This document shows positions 1 through 8,276 of a stretch of DNA of 64,000 nucleotides, piece after piece. Source of the stretch: Pseudorhodobacter sp. PARRP1. GTDB lineage: Bacteria > Pseudomonadota > Alphaproteobacteria > Rhodobacterales > Rhodobacteraceae. Within the stretch, counting starts at the first letter, position 1. Every line of letters begins with the position of its first letter. A model generated the notes under the pieces. It saw nothing but the letters and a program-made list of their open reading frames with translations. It had not been told where the DNA came from and ran no database searches. Location of the stretch: the NCBI GenBank assembly GCA_002256245.1, contig NKIU01000001.1, forward strand, positions 186,001 through 250,000, read 5' to 3'. Position numbers and translations under genes: made by a program.

Positions 1-40
1 GCAGGCGCGGCCCGATTTGGCGCGGGCCAAATCGGGCAAG
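1..40. repeat. Dispersed 40-bp inverted-repeat element, copy 1
   Basis: The first 40 bases of the window are identical to bases 57877-57916. The element is self-complementary (GCCCGATTTGGC, a 3-nt loop, then GGCCAAATCGGGC) and can form a strong hairpin. This copy sits 21 bp past the stop of the minus-strand hydrolase gene. The other copy sits just past the stop of a minus-strand membrane protein, so a 3'-end processing or terminator-like role is likely. No T tract follows. Confidence 0.8.
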
Positions 41-61
41 AACCCCGAACGTCAGCAAGGA

Positions 62-619
62 TTACGCCGCCACCCGCGCCAAAACCTCATCCACACTGGC
101 CACCTGCGCGAACTCGCCGTCCAGATTGGCCAAAGTCATCTCCAGCACATCCGCCGCCGCCACTTCCCGGCCATCGCGCAAAATCTGGCGGAAGTTGATC
201 AGCGCATCGCCCACCACCGTCGTGGCATAGCCGAGGTTTCCCGCCATCCGCGTTGTGCTTTCCACGCAGTAATTCGCAGCCCCACCAATCACCACCAGAT
301 CGGTGATGCCCTGCGCTGCCAGATGATCGCCCAAACCCGTGCCGATAAACCCAGACGAGCCGTGCTTGATGAAAACCGCCTCATCCGCCCGCGGTGCGGC
401 ACAGGGCTGCACCGCTGAACCGGGCTGATCGGCATGAAAGCTGTCGCCGGGGTTCGGGTCGTGGTGATGCACATGCACCACCGGCAAGCCTTTGCTTCGA
501 AAGGCTTTCAGCAAAGCGGCAATGCTGGTCTCGGCGTCTGGATTGCCCCAGACATAGCCCTTGGCGCGCCGTTCGACAAAAGCCATCTGCACGTCAATCA
601 CCAGCAAAGCCGTTGCCAT
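62..619 (-). CDS. Isochorismatase-family cysteine hydrolase
   Basis: A 185-aa protein of the isochorismatase-like amidohydrolase fold, probably a cytosolic hydrolase acting on a small amide (nicotinamidase, ureidoacrylate and isochorismatase types share this fold). The N-terminus has the Asp motif LLVIDVQMAF. A Lys follows in AVFIKHGSSGF, and the nucleophilic Cys lies in GGAANYCVESTTRMA. I start at the ATG giving MATALLVIDVQ, because the longer ORF adds an unconserved tail running into the upstream gene. The DUF1993 stop is only 1 bp upstream, and the ribosome site (GGGGGCG) lies inside that gene, so the two are probably co-translated. The substrate cannot be read from the sequence. Confidence 0.88.
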   Translation of the reverse strand: MATALLVIDVQMAFVERRAKGYVWGNPDAETSIAALLKAFRSKGLPVVHVHHHDPNPGDSFHADQPGSAVQPCAAPRADEAVFIKHGSSGFIGTGLGDHLAAQGITDLVVIGGAANYCVESTTRMAGNLGYATTVVGDALINFRQILRDGREVAAADVLEMTLANLDGEFAQVASVDEVLARVAA

Positions 620-620
620 G

Positions 621-1109
621 TTACGCCCCCAGAAAATCCGTCTTGCCGATCTCAACACCATTGGCCCTCAGGATATTGTAGCAGGTGGACATGTGGAAAT
701 AGAAATTCGGCACCGCAAAACCGTGGTAATACTGCGCCGCCGGAAAGCTCAACTCGCGCGGGCCTGCCTTGACGCTGATCGTGCGCGCCTCGGCGCCCTC
801 AAACGCATCCGCCGGGATGGTGGCGATGAAGGCGACGGTCTTGGCAATACGCTCTTTCAGATCGGCAAGCGTGGTTTCGGTATCGGCAAAGCTGGGCACT
901 TCCAGCCCCGCCAGACGCGCGGGTGCGCCCTTGGCATGGTCGCAGGCAATCGTCACCTGACGCCACAGCGGCAGCATATCGGCGATCAGACGCAGTTGCG
1001 GGATCACCTCGGGCTCGATGTTGCGGGCTTCGGCAAAGGCCTCGGCCTTATCAAGGATTTTGGAGAGAGCGGTCAGCGAATGGGTGAAGAACGGAACCGG
1101 GTTTTGCAT
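621..1109 (-). CDS. DUF1993 family protein
   Basis: A 162-aa protein matching the DUF1993 family (helical-bundle, DinB-like proteins of unknown function). It begins with the typical F-x-HSLTALSKIL pattern. The middle carries LWRQVTIACDHAKGAPARLAG, and the C-terminus has a histidine-rich stretch, YYHGFAVPNFYFHMSTCYNILR. These are characteristic of the family, where the histidines may bind metal. The start ATG is preceded by AAAGG. It is the first gene of a two-gene unit with the isochorismatase-like hydrolase. No function is established. Confidence 0.85.
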   Translation of the reverse strand: MQNPVPFFTHSLTALSKILDKAEAFAEARNIEPEVIPQLRLIADMLPLWRQVTIACDHAKGAPARLAGLEVPSFADTETTLADLKERIAKTVAFIATIPADAFEGAEARTISVKAGPRELSFPAAQYYHGFAVPNFYFHMSTCYNILRANGVEIGKTDFLGA

Positions 1110-1261
1110 TTGGCGTGCCTTTCAGGGCGATAATTTCGCCCCCACAAGGCCGCACAATCCGCCAGATTGCAAGCCCCGCCGCACGGGTCACGCGGCAGGG
1201 AACATCTTAACAATCGGTGAACGAAAAATACTAAGTCGTTGATTTAATTCACCGCCAAGAC

Positions 1262-1278
1262 AGTCCCGCGTTGGGACC
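1262..1278. repeat. GTCCC/GGGAC hairpin element, copy 1
   Basis: A short inverted repeat (GTCCC, 5-nt loop, GGGAC) lies just beyond the argF stop on the minus strand. It is a weaker copy of the hairpin at 19489, 40340 and 53050, all intergenic. The 3' position suggests a transcript-end structure. There is no U tract. Confidence 0.55.
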
Positions 1279-1285
1279 GCAGCCG

Positions 1286-2212
1286 TCAAACCCCCAGACA
1301 CCAGCGCATCACCGCCTTTTGAGCATGCAGCCGGTTTTCCGCCTCATCAAAGATCACCGAATGCGGGCCATCCATCACCGCACTGGTCGCCTCATCATTC
1401 CGGTGGGCAGGCAGACAGTGCATGAACAAGGCATCCGGCTTGGCGCGGGCCATCAAAGCCTCATTGACCTGATAGGGCCGCAACTGATTGTGCCGGCGCT
1501 CCTTGGCGCTCTCTGGGTCATGCATCGACACCCAGGTATCCGTCACCACCAGATCCGCCCCGGCAACCGCCTTGGCCGGATCACGCTCTATCGTCACCCG
1601 GCTGCCCTTTTCGCGGGCAAAGCCGACAAACTTGCCCTCGGGTTCCAAAGTCTCGGGGCCGGTGAAGGTGAAATCAAAGCCAAACTGCCCCGCCGCATGC
1701 AGGAACGACCCGCAAACGTTGTTGCCATCCCCAGCCCAAACCACCTTCTTGCCCGCAATCGGCCCGCGATGTTCTTCATAGGTCATCACATCCGCCATGA
1801 TCTGACAGGGATGCGTCCGGTTGGTGAGGCCGTTGATCACCGGCACCGTGGCGTGTTCGGCCATCTCCAAAAGCGTCGCTTCCTCGAAGGTGCGGATCAT
1901 GATCAGATCGACATACCGGCTGAGAACCCGCGCCGTATCCGCAATGGTCTCACCATGACCAAGCTGCATTTCCTTGCCCGACAGCACCATCGTCTGCCCG
2001 CCCAATTGGCGCACGCCGACATCGAACGACACGCGGGTGCGGGTGGAGGGTTTCTCGAAAATCAGCGCCACCATGCGGCCCGCCAAGGGCTGGTCATCAT
2101 CCGGCGTGCCCTTGGGGCGGTTGTTGCGGGCCTGCTTCATCGCATGGGCCGAGTTGATCATGCTGCGCAGATCGCTGGCATCGGTTTTGTGGATATCAAG
2201 AAAATGTTTCAT
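1286..2212 (-). CDS. argF: Ornithine carbamoyltransferase
   Basis: A 308-aa cytosolic enzyme that joins carbamoyl phosphate to ornithine to make citrulline (arginine biosynthesis). The carbamoyl phosphate loop [15 protein letters not shown] is at about residues 52-66. HPCQIMAD lies mid-protein, and the ornithine loop with catalytic Cys, [12 protein letters not shown], is near residue 265. Length is typical of the family. It follows argD in the same direction with a 147-bp gap. The gap contains a dispersed repeat, so argF may be read from argD or from its own promoter. An argD-argF pair is common in alphaproteobacteria. Confidence 0.98.
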   Translation of the reverse strand: MKHFLDIHKTDASDLRSMINSAHAMKQARNNRPKGTPDDDQPLAGRMVALIFEKPSTRTRVSFDVGVRQLGGQTMVLSGKEMQLGHGETIADTARVLSRYVDLIMIRTFEEATLLEMAEHATVPVINGLTNRTHPCQIMADVMTYEEHRGPIAGKKVVWAGDGNNVCGSFLHAAGQFGFDFTFTGPETLEPEGKFVGFAREKGSRVTIERDPAKAVAGADLVVTDTWVSMHDPESAKERRHNQLRPYQVNEALMARAKPDALFMHCLPAHRNDEATSAVMDGPHSVIFDEAENRLHAQKAVMRWCLGV

Positions 2213-2250
2213 GTGGCGTCTCTTGTTGGCCGAAGATTGGGGGTTTTACA

Positions 2251-2293
2251 CCCCCAAACCCCCGTAGGATATTTGAGCAGAGAGGATGACCAA
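2251..2293. repeat. GATATTT...GATGA intergenic element, copy A
   Basis: The argD-argF gap holds a run of C-rich sequence followed by GGATATTTGAGCAGAGAGGA. This resembles elements near 5388, 36271, 47367, 53155, 60229 and 63738-63823. The shared pattern is a C/G-rich block, ATATTT or GTATTT, a short spacer, then GATGA. Confidence 0.55.
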
Positions 2294-2359
2294 AGGGTCA
2301 GAGCCATACTCGTCGTGACGCACAATGGGCCGCTTCGGCACTGGGGTGGATCAGCCGCA

Positions 2360-3535
2360 TCAGGCAGCCTCTACCCGTGACGCGCTGCGATCCAGCCGGG
2401 CGAGGGCCTCGGCGATGTCGGCCTCGGTGATGTTCAGGGCGGGCAGCAGGCGCAACACATTGTCCGCCGCAGGCACGGTCAGCAGATGTTCAGCGTAAGC
2501 CGCCTTGACCACATCAGAGTTCAGCGCCTTGCACTTCAGGCCAAGGATCAACCCCTGCCCGCGCACGGCTTCAAACACCGTTGGGTGGCTGGCGACCAAG
2601 CCCTCAAGCCCTTGGCGGAACTGCGCCGCCCTGCGCGACACCGAGTCAAGGAAAGCATCCTCGGCGACAATCTCCATCACTTTCGCGCCCACCGCACAGC
2701 CCAACGGATTGCCGCCATAGGTGGAGCCATGCGTGCCCGCGACCATACCAGAAGCCGCGTTTTCGGTGGCCAGCACCGCGCCCAACGGAAAGCCGCCGCC
2801 GATGCCTTTGGCAACCATCATAATGTCAGGATAAACCCCGGCCCATTCATGCGCGAACAGCTTGCCGGTGCGCCCGACGCCGCATTGCACCTCGTCAAAA
2901 ATCAGCAGCGTGCCGGTTTCATCGCACAGATCGCGCAGGCCTTTCAGGCATTGATCGGGCACCACCCGGATGCCGCCCTCGCCCTGCACGGGCTCGATGA
3001 TCACGGCACAGGTGCGGGTGGTGATCGCCGCCCGCAGCGCATCGTGATCGCCCCATTTCAACTGGCGGAACCCCGGCATCAGTGGGCCAAAGCCCTTGAC
3101 CATTTTCTCTGACCCCGCCGCCGCAATCGCGCCCGTAGAGCGGCCATGGAACGCGCCTTCAAACGCGATGATCTCAACCCGGTCGGCCTGATCGCGGTCG
3201 TAGTGATATTTCCGGGCCATCTTGATGGCCAATTCACAAGCCTCGGTGCCGGAATTGGTAAAGAACACCGTATCGGCAAAGGTCTTATCGACCAGCATCT
3301 GCGCCAGTTTTTCCTGCTGCGGGATGCGATACAGGTTCGACACATGCCACAACTGCCCGGCCTGTTCGGTCAACGCCGCCACCAGCGCCGGGTTGGCGTG
3401 GCCCAACGCGTTCACCGCAATGCCAGCGCCCAGATCAAGATATCGGCTGCCGTCCTCGGCGGTCAGCCAAGAGCCCTCGCCTTTGACAAAAGCCATCGGC
3501 GCGCGGTTGTAGGTGGGCAAAACGGCGGTGATCAT
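2360..3535 (-). CDS. argD: Acetylornithine aminotransferase
   Basis: A 391-aa PLP enzyme of aminotransferase class III. It transfers an amino group from glutamate to N-acetylglutamate semialdehyde in arginine synthesis, and often also acts in lysine synthesis. Family marks are ALGHANP near the N-terminus, FFTNSGTEACELAIK, FHGRSTGAIAAAG, and IFDEVQCGVGRTG. The PLP lysine lies in MVAKGIGGGFPLGA (about residue 242). TYGGNPLGCAV follows. The start is the ATG of MITAVLPTYNRAP, the usual N-terminus. It is upstream of argF on the same strand. Confidence 0.96.
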   Translation of the reverse strand: MITAVLPTYNRAPMAFVKGEGSWLTAEDGSRYLDLGAGIAVNALGHANPALVAALTEQAGQLWHVSNLYRIPQQEKLAQMLVDKTFADTVFFTNSGTEACELAIKMARKYHYDRDQADRVEIIAFEGAFHGRSTGAIAAAGSEKMVKGFGPLMPGFRQLKWGDHDALRAAITTRTCAVIIEPVQGEGGIRVVPDQCLKGLRDLCDETGTLLIFDEVQCGVGRTGKLFAHEWAGVYPDIMMVAKGIGGGFPLGAVLATENAASGMVAGTHGSTYGGNPLGCAVGAKVMEIVAEDAFLDSVSRRAAQFRQGLEGLVASHPTVFEAVRGQGLILGLKCKALNSDVVKAAYAEHLLTVPAADNVLRLLPALNITEADIAEALARLDRSASRVEAA

Positions 3536-3939
3536 AGGCGGGGCCTTTCACGAGAAGCCTTAGGCGTAGCCAAGGACAAGGGGATAAGTCAACGAGGGAA
3601 GGCCCATATCGCCGGGCCAAAGCGGATCAAACGTCTGCGCTTTTCAGCGCAGGCGTCGAGGACGGGCGATATGGGCGGTCCGGGTGATCATGCGGGCGGT
3701 GTTAGCGGATGCGCCCGCACCTGTAAATCCATTTCCGCACGGGCCGGTTCTAAAATCCGCACGGGCGCGGATGCGGCACATATTGAGTCGCGCGGTCCTT
3801 GAATCACACTATCTGGTCGTGGCCGCGCGATAGTGTGGCCTATGGCTCTAGCGGCACAAGTCTGTCCCCGCGGGGACAAACTTGCGACAAACCACTGTAA
3901 AGCCGCACGAAATCAATGCCCGCTTACATCAGCGCCGGC
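3536..3939. other. 404-bp gene-free region rich in inverted repeats
   Basis: No credible gene is present between argD and the deaminase. It holds three structures. The first is a nested inverted repeat at 3602-3676: 12-bp outer arms GCCCATATCGCC/GGCGATATGGGC enclosing an inner CTGCGC/GCGCAG hairpin. The second is a 9-bp inverted repeat CACACTATC/GATAGTGTG at 3805-3837. The third is the TGTCCCCGCGGGGACA palindrome at 3863-3878, shared with 36396-36411. The first could be a structured RNA or a remnant repeat. Confidence 0.6.
3855..3880. repeat. 26-bp repeat with TGTCCCCGCGGGGACA palindrome, copy 1
   Basis: This 26-bp sequence is identical to 36388-36413. Its core is a perfect 16-bp palindrome. 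This copy lies 60 bp past the stop of the minus-strand deaminase gene, and the other 30 bp past the stop of the minus-strand aminotransferase gene, so both sit at the 3' end of a transcript. Confidence 0.75.
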
Positions 3940-5274
3940 TTAAACCAAGGCCCGCGCCAAGCGGTTCTGCCGCTCGATCAGCAGCGGCAAGTCCAGCGTC
4001 ACCATCTGCCCGCCCCGCACCACTGCGCGGCCCTCGACGAACAGATCGCGCACCCGTGTCGGCCCGCACAGGATCAAACTGGCAACCGGGTCCCAAGACC
4101 CCGCCGCCTCGATCCCCGACACATCCCAGATCGCGATATCAGCGCGCTTGCCAACCTCTAATGATCCGCAATCGCCGCGCCCCAACACCTGCGCACCGCC
4201 CAATGTCGCAATCTCCAAAGCCTCGCGCGCCGACATCGCATCCGCGCCACGCGACACCCGCTGCAACAGCAGGCTTTGCCGCGCCTCCAGCACCAGATTA
4301 CCCGCGTCATTGCTGGCCGAACCGTCCACCCCCAGCCCCACCTTCACCCCGGCATCCCGCATCGCCCTAACCGGAGCAATCCCCGACCCCAGCCGACAGT
4401 TGGAACAGGGGCAATGCGCCACCCCGGTGCCCGATCTTGCGAACAGATCAATCTCGCCCGCATCCAGCTTGACGCAATGCGCGTGCCAGACATCAACGCC
4501 CGTCCAGCCCAGATCCTCGGCATACTGGCCCGGACGGCAGCCGAATTTCGCCAGCGAATAGGCGATATCCTCGTCATTTTCCGCCAGATGGGTGTGCAGC
4601 ATCACGCCCTTATCGCGCGCCAAAACCGCCGCATCCCGCATCAAATCGCGAGAAACCGAGAACGGCGAACAGGGCGCAATCCCCACCCGCACCATCGCGC
4701 CCTCGGCCGCATCATGGAAACGGTCCACCACCCGGATGCAATCCTCCAGGATCGCCGCCTCGCGCTCCACCAGACTGTCGGGCGGCAGACCCCCATCCGA
4801 CACCCCAATGCTCATCGCCCCGCGCGTCGGGTGAAACCGCAAGCCCACCTCACCCGCCGCCGCAATCGTATCATCCAAGCGCGACCCATTCGGGAACAGA
4901 TAAAGGTGATCCGAGGTCAGCGAACAGCCCGACAGCGCCAGTTCCGCCAGCCCCACCTGCGCCGAGACAAACATTTCCTCCGGCCCAAACTTCGCCCAGA
5001 TCGGGTAAAGCGTCTGCAACCAGCCGAAAAGCAGCGCATCCTGCCCCCCCGGCACCGCCCGCGTCAGGGTCTGATACAGGTGATGATGGGTGTTGACCAA
5101 ACCGGGCGTCACCACACAGCCCCGCGCGTCCACCACCGCCCCGGTGGTCGCCAGCCCCTGCCCCACCGCCGCAATCACCCCGCCCCGGATCAGCACTTCG
5201 CCGCCCGCAATCTCGCGGCGCGCGCCGTCCATCGTCACCACGACATCGGCATTCCGGATCAAAATTTCAGACAT
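3940..5274 (-). CDS. 8-oxoguanine deaminase (amidohydrolase)
   Basis: A 444-aa metal-dependent amidohydrolase of the cytosine/guanine deaminase superfamily. It best fits 8-oxoguanine deaminase, which converts 8-oxoguanine to urate in salvage or detoxification. Metal and substrate motifs in order are NTHHHLYQTLTRA (HxH, about residue 63), LHTHLAENDED, DVWHAHCVKL, HCPCSNCRLGSGIAPVR and GLGVDGSASND. The HCPCSNCRLGSG block is typical of this subgroup, as distinct from atrazine chlorohydrolase or SAH deaminase relatives. It is transcribed alone between argD and hisN. An aminohydrolase for another oxidised purine or cytosine cannot be excluded. Confidence 0.88.
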   Translation of the reverse strand: MSEILIRNADVVVTMDGARREIAGGEVLIRGGVIAAVGQGLATTGAVVDARGCVVTPGLVNTHHHLYQTLTRAVPGGQDALLFGWLQTLYPIWAKFGPEEMFVSAQVGLAELALSGCSLTSDHLYLFPNGSRLDDTIAAAGEVGLRFHPTRGAMSIGVSDGGLPPDSLVEREAAILEDCIRVVDRFHDAAEGAMVRVGIAPCSPFSVSRDLMRDAAVLARDKGVMLHTHLAENDEDIAYSLAKFGCRPGQYAEDLGWTGVDVWHAHCVKLDAGEIDLFARSGTGVAHCPCSNCRLGSGIAPVRAMRDAGVKVGLGVDGSASNDAGNLVLEARQSLLLQRVSRGADAMSAREALEIATLGGAQVLGRGDCGSLEVGKRADIAIWDVSGIEAAGSWDPVASLILCGPTRVRDLFVEGRAVVRGGQMVTLDLPLLIERQNRLARALV

Positions 5275-5387
5275 GATTTCCCCGTTTCACCACCCCCTTC
5301 GGTGGATCAGGGAATGCGCGACAGAAGGGGGAGAAAAAGGACTCGCGCCATCAAAACCTACCAAACCCCGGCGCACAGGCCAAGCCC

Positions 5388-5420
5388 CTTCATCTTGGCA
5401 GAAATACTCTCGGGGGGGAG
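5388..5420 (-). repeat. GTATTT...GATGAAG intergenic element, copy B
   Basis: On the minus strand this reads as a C-rich block, GAGAGTATTTCTGCCAAGAT, then GAAGGGG. It lies between the hisN stop and the deaminase start. It closely matches the copy at 47367-47399. Confidence 0.6.
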
Positions 5421-5471
5421 GGCGCAGCCCGTGGGGGGCAGACAGCCCCCCCGATTTTTCTCAAAAATCGT

Positions 5472-6272
5472 CTAGCCGTTCAGCAAAGCCAAAGCCTCGG
5501 CATGGATCTCGGCATTGGCCGCAGCCAACACCCGGCCGCCATCCAGACAGGGCTTGCCATTCCAATCGGTGACAATGCCGCCCGCAGCTTCAATCACCGC
5601 AATCGGCGCCTGCACGTCATAGGCCTGCAACCCGGCCTCGATCACCAGATCAATCTGCCCCGCCGCGATCAGCCCGTAGGCGTAGCAATCCATGCCATAG
5701 CGCACCAGTTTCGCGCCGGGTGCGACACGCCGAAACGCAGCGCCTTCCTCTGCCGTGCCGACCTCGGGGAATGTCGAGAACAAGATCGCCTCCGACAACG
5801 GCCGCGCCGCGCGGGTTTTCAGCACACGCCGCCCCATCGGCCCGTTCACTTCCGCGCGCCCGAGGCCGCCCTCAAACCGCTCACCGATATAGGGCTGGTC
5901 GATCACGCCATAGACCACACCACCCGCATCACGCACCGAGATCAACACACCCCAGGTCGGCGTGCCCGACAAATAGCCGCGCGTGCCGTCGATCGGATCA
6001 AGCACCCAAGTCAGCCCGGAAGTCCCGGCAACCGGCGCGAATTCTTCGCCCAAAATGCCATCGGCAGGCCGCCGTTCAGCCAAAATCGCCCGCATCCGCT
6101 GCTCGGACAACCGATCCGCCACCGTCACCGGATCAAACCGCGCGGCTTCCTTGTTGTCCGCCGTCAACCCATCGCTGCGAAAATGCTGCAACGTCGCCTC
6201 ACGCGCCGCATCCGCCAAAGCTGCCGCCGTGGCGATGATGTCTTGTGCGTCACTGTCGGAAAATGTCGTCAT
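5472..6272 (-). CDS. hisN: Histidinol-phosphatase, inositol-monophosphatase type
   Basis: A 266-aa Mg-dependent phosphatase of the IMPase superfamily. In alphaproteobacteria this type dephosphorylates histidinol phosphate in histidine synthesis. Metal-binding motifs are GEEFAP (about residue 67), WVLDPIDGTRGYLSGTPTWG and YDVQAPIAVIEAAGG. I start at the ATG of MTTFSDSDAQ, which has GGGGCGAG upstream. An ATG 12 bp earlier (MGRDMTTF) is possible but lacks a ribosome site. Activity on a different sugar phosphate cannot be excluded. It is a single-gene unit. Confidence 0.85.
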   Translation of the reverse strand: MTTFSDSDAQDIIATAAALADAAREATLQHFRSDGLTADNKEAARFDPVTVADRLSEQRMRAILAERRPADGILGEEFAPVAGTSGLTWVLDPIDGTRGYLSGTPTWGVLISVRDAGGVVYGVIDQPYIGERFEGGLGRAEVNGPMGRRVLKTRAARPLSEAILFSTFPEVGTAEEGAAFRRVAPGAKLVRYGMDCYAYGLIAAGQIDLVIEAGLQAYDVQAPIAVIEAAGGIVTDWNGKPCLDGGRVLAAANAEIHAEALALLNG

Positions 6273-6434
6273 ATCTCGCCCCATTACCGGGGCACGAAAT
6301 GCCCGTCGCCCGCGAAGTGTTCAGCCTTGGCTAAGCACTTGCGGGCGATCGGTCAAGCTTCGTCAATCACGCAATTGGGGGCAATTCACGCAACAGAAAC
6401 GTCGCTTTACTCGTTACACAAACCAGATCACTTG

Positions 6435-6794
6435 TTACGCAGCTTCGCTGAGCACGCGCGCCAGATCGAACAGACGGCGGCGCTGTGCCTCGGGGATGGC
6501 GTAATAGGACCGCACAAGTTCCAGTGCTTCCTTGTCCGCCATCATGTCGTGACCCGCGGCAGCGGCTTGCGCGCCATCGGACAAACCTTCAAAGAAAAAT
6601 GCAATCGTCACACCAAGCGCATCTGCGATATCCCACAGGCGCGAGGCCGAAACCCGGTTCATCCCGGTTTCATACTTTTGAATCTGCTGAAACTTGATAC
6701 CCACCTTATCGGCAAGCTGCTGTTGCGTCATGCCGATCATCCACCGGCGATGGCGGACGCGTTTGCCGACATGGGCGTCAACGGGGTGCTTCAT
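6435..6794 (-). CDS. XRE-family helix-turn-helix regulator
   Basis: A 119-aa DNA-binding protein with an N-terminal Cro/CI-type helix-turn-helix (RRWMIGMTQQQLADKVGIKF, QIQKYETGMNRVSASRLWDI, about residues 16-60). A short helical C-terminal part (ELVRSYYAIPEAQRRRLFDL) probably serves in dimerisation. The track ORF starts at a TTG. I choose the ATG 18 bp downstream (MKHPVDAHVGKR) because GTGGAG precedes it at good spacing. It has no ligand-binding or ScfR-type domain. It faces an AT-rich 417-bp region with a perfect 11-bp inverted repeat that could be its operator. The regulon is unknown. Confidence 0.88.
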   Translation of the reverse strand: MKHPVDAHVGKRVRHRRWMIGMTQQQLADKVGIKFQQIQKYETGMNRVSASRLWDIADALGVTIAFFFEGLSDGAQAAAAGHDMMADKEALELVRSYYAIPEAQRRRLFDLARVLSEAA

Positions 6795-7211
6795 AACAGT
6801 CTCCACTTTCAATGCTACCTTAACACCTTCCTATAAGCAATTTCCGTGCCAATTTTAGCAAATCCGATTTTCTCCTCAGATTCTCTCAAAGCCATCCGAA
6901 AACCTGTCTTTTTGGATATGTCCAATTATACAGGCGAACAAGAAACACGCCTCGGATACGGCTTACACCCCCCTGCGTTTACGCTGATCGCACAACTCCC
7001 CTTTAACGTGTATTCCATTATGCATTGCATTTTGCAACGATATTCGTCGTTTTATTGCAAAATGCGACAATAGATTGGCATGGCATCGTTTCCAGTTGAT
7101 TTCGGAAACCCGCGCGCAACAGAAATTGTGTCGAAACCCGCAAAACTGGCGTTTATCTTGGCAAATCTTCACATAATCTGCCACCACATGGCAGCAAGCC
7201 GGAGGATGCGT
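6795..7211. other. AT-rich intergenic region between divergent XRE and oxidoreductase genes
   Basis: This 417-bp region has no convincing gene. Bases 6841-7080 are about 43% GC by my count, against roughly 60-65% for most of the window. It contains the inverted repeat at 7027-7065 and must carry promoters for both flanking genes. Low GC points to a foreign or fast-changing origin, or simply a dense regulatory region. Confidence 0.6.
7027..7065. promoter_or_regulatory. Perfect 11-bp inverted repeat, possible operator
   Basis: The arms GCATTTTGCAA and TTGCAAAATGC are exact complements separated by 17 bp. They lie in the promoter region shared by the XRE regulator and the oxidoreductase. The TTTGCAA half-site resembles motifs known for some XRE-family regulators (ScfR/PccR type, TTTGCAAA). 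However, the regulator encoded here is smaller than that group. Assignment to it is inference. Confidence 0.45.
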
Positions 7212-8186
7212 ATGCAAGTTTGGCAAGTCACGGCGCTGGGCCATCCGGCAGCGCGCGCAGAGCACCCTGTGCCGATGGCCCTGGCTGGACAAGCACGCGT
7301 AAAGGTCGCCTCGGTTGGTCTGAACTTCGCCGATCTGCTGATGGCCGAGGGCAAATATCAAGAACACCCCGCGCTGCCGTTCATCCCGGGCATGGAGTTT
7401 GCCGGCGTTATCGACACGCTTGCCCCGGATACCGCCACACCGCTGAAGCCCGGGGATCGCGTCGCGGGATTTGCCAGCCATGGCGCCTTGGCCGAATATG
7501 TCACCGCAGCCGCCGCCCATCTGATTGCGCTGCCCGATAGCATGAGCTTTGCGCAGGCAGCCGCGTTTCAGATCGCCTACGGCACCTCGCACCTTGCCCT
7601 TGATCACAAGGCCCGCCTGCAACCCGGCGAAACGCTGTTGGTCTTTGGCGCGGCGGGTGGTGTCGGCCTGACGGCGGTTGAAATCGGCAAACGCATGGGC
7701 GCGCGGGTGATCGCCTGCGCGCGCGGCGCCGAAAAGCTGGAAATCGCCCGCGCCGCCGGTGCAGATGTGCTGATCGACAGCGACACGCCCGATCTGAAAG
7801 CCGCGCTCAAGGCCGCAGCGAAACCCTTGGGCGGCGTCGATGTGGTCTATGATCCGGTCGGCGGCCCAGCCTTTGCTGCTGCCCTGTCGGCCTGTCGCCC
7901 CGAAGGCCGCCTGCTGACGATCGGCTTTGCCTCCGGGCAGTTGCCCGAAATTCCCGCCAATCACCTGCTGGTCAAGAACCTGAGTGTGATGGGGCTTTAC
8001 TGGGGCGGCTATATGACCTTTGCCCCGCATGTGCTTGCAGGTAGCCTGCGCACCCTGTTCGCGTGGTTCGCACAAGGCGGTCTGCGCCCCCACATCAGCT
8101 TTGAGCTGCCGTTCGCCGACTACCCCAACGGGCTGGAACTGCTGCGCACCCGCAAGGCAACCGGCAAAGTGGTGATCACCCTATGA
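7212..8186 (+). CDS. NADPH:quinone oxidoreductase, zinc-free MDR family
   Basis: A 324-aa medium-chain reductase. It has an N-terminal GroES-like catalytic fold (ASVGLNFADLLMAEGKY, FIPGMEFAGVI) and a Rossmann NADPH domain with FGAAGGVGLTAVEIGKRMGA (about residues 140-160). It lacks the cysteine cluster of the zinc alcohol dehydrogenases, so a quinone or enone reductase role is likely (QorA/QOR2 type). I start at the second ATG (MQVWQV): GGAGG lies 6 bp before it, whereas it abuts the ATG at 7206. The long ORF upstream is not coding. It converges on the LysR gene across a hairpin repeat. Confidence 0.9.
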   Translation: MQVWQVTALGHPAARAEHPVPMALAGQARVKVASVGLNFADLLMAEGKYQEHPALPFIPGMEFAGVIDTLAPDTATPLKPGDRVAGFASHGALAEYVTAAAAHLIALPDSMSFAQAAAFQIAYGTSHLALDHKARLQPGETLLVFGAAGGVGLTAVEIGKRMGARVIACARGAEKLEIARAAGADVLIDSDTPDLKAALKAAAKPLGGVDVVYDPVGGPAFAAALSACRPEGRLLTIGFASGQLPEIPANHLLVKNLSVMGLYWGGYMTFAPHVLAGSLRTLFAWFAQGGLRPHISFELPFADYPNGLELLRTRKATGKVVITL

Positions 8187-8197
8187 CACTTTAGCCA

Positions 8198-8265
8198 CGC
8201 CGCCCCGGACTTGATCCGGGGCCTCATGGGATGCGCTTAGGCCGCCGATCCAATCCGGGGCGGCG
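8198..8265. repeat. Inverted repeat, CGCCGCCCCGGACTTGATCC family, copy 1
   Basis: Imperfect inverted arms (CGCCGCCCCGGACTTGATCC and the complement of CGCCGCCCCGGATTGGATCG) lie between the converging oxidoreductase and LysR genes. The element matches the perfect copy at 22744-22813 and the single arm at 40222-40249. It probably acts as a bidirectional 3'-end hairpin. Confidence 0.75.
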
Positions 8266-8276
8266 CAGGGTTGCGG

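Noticed and set aside
4276-5475. 399-aa plus-strand ORF over the deaminase gene
   Set aside because: Arg/His/Pro-rich shadow of the amidohydrolase, which has all metal motifs on the other strand.
7027-7065. Definite PccR/ScfR operator
   Set aside because: Half-sites resemble TTTGCAAA, but the neighbouring XRE protein is much shorter than that family. Kept only as a possible operator.
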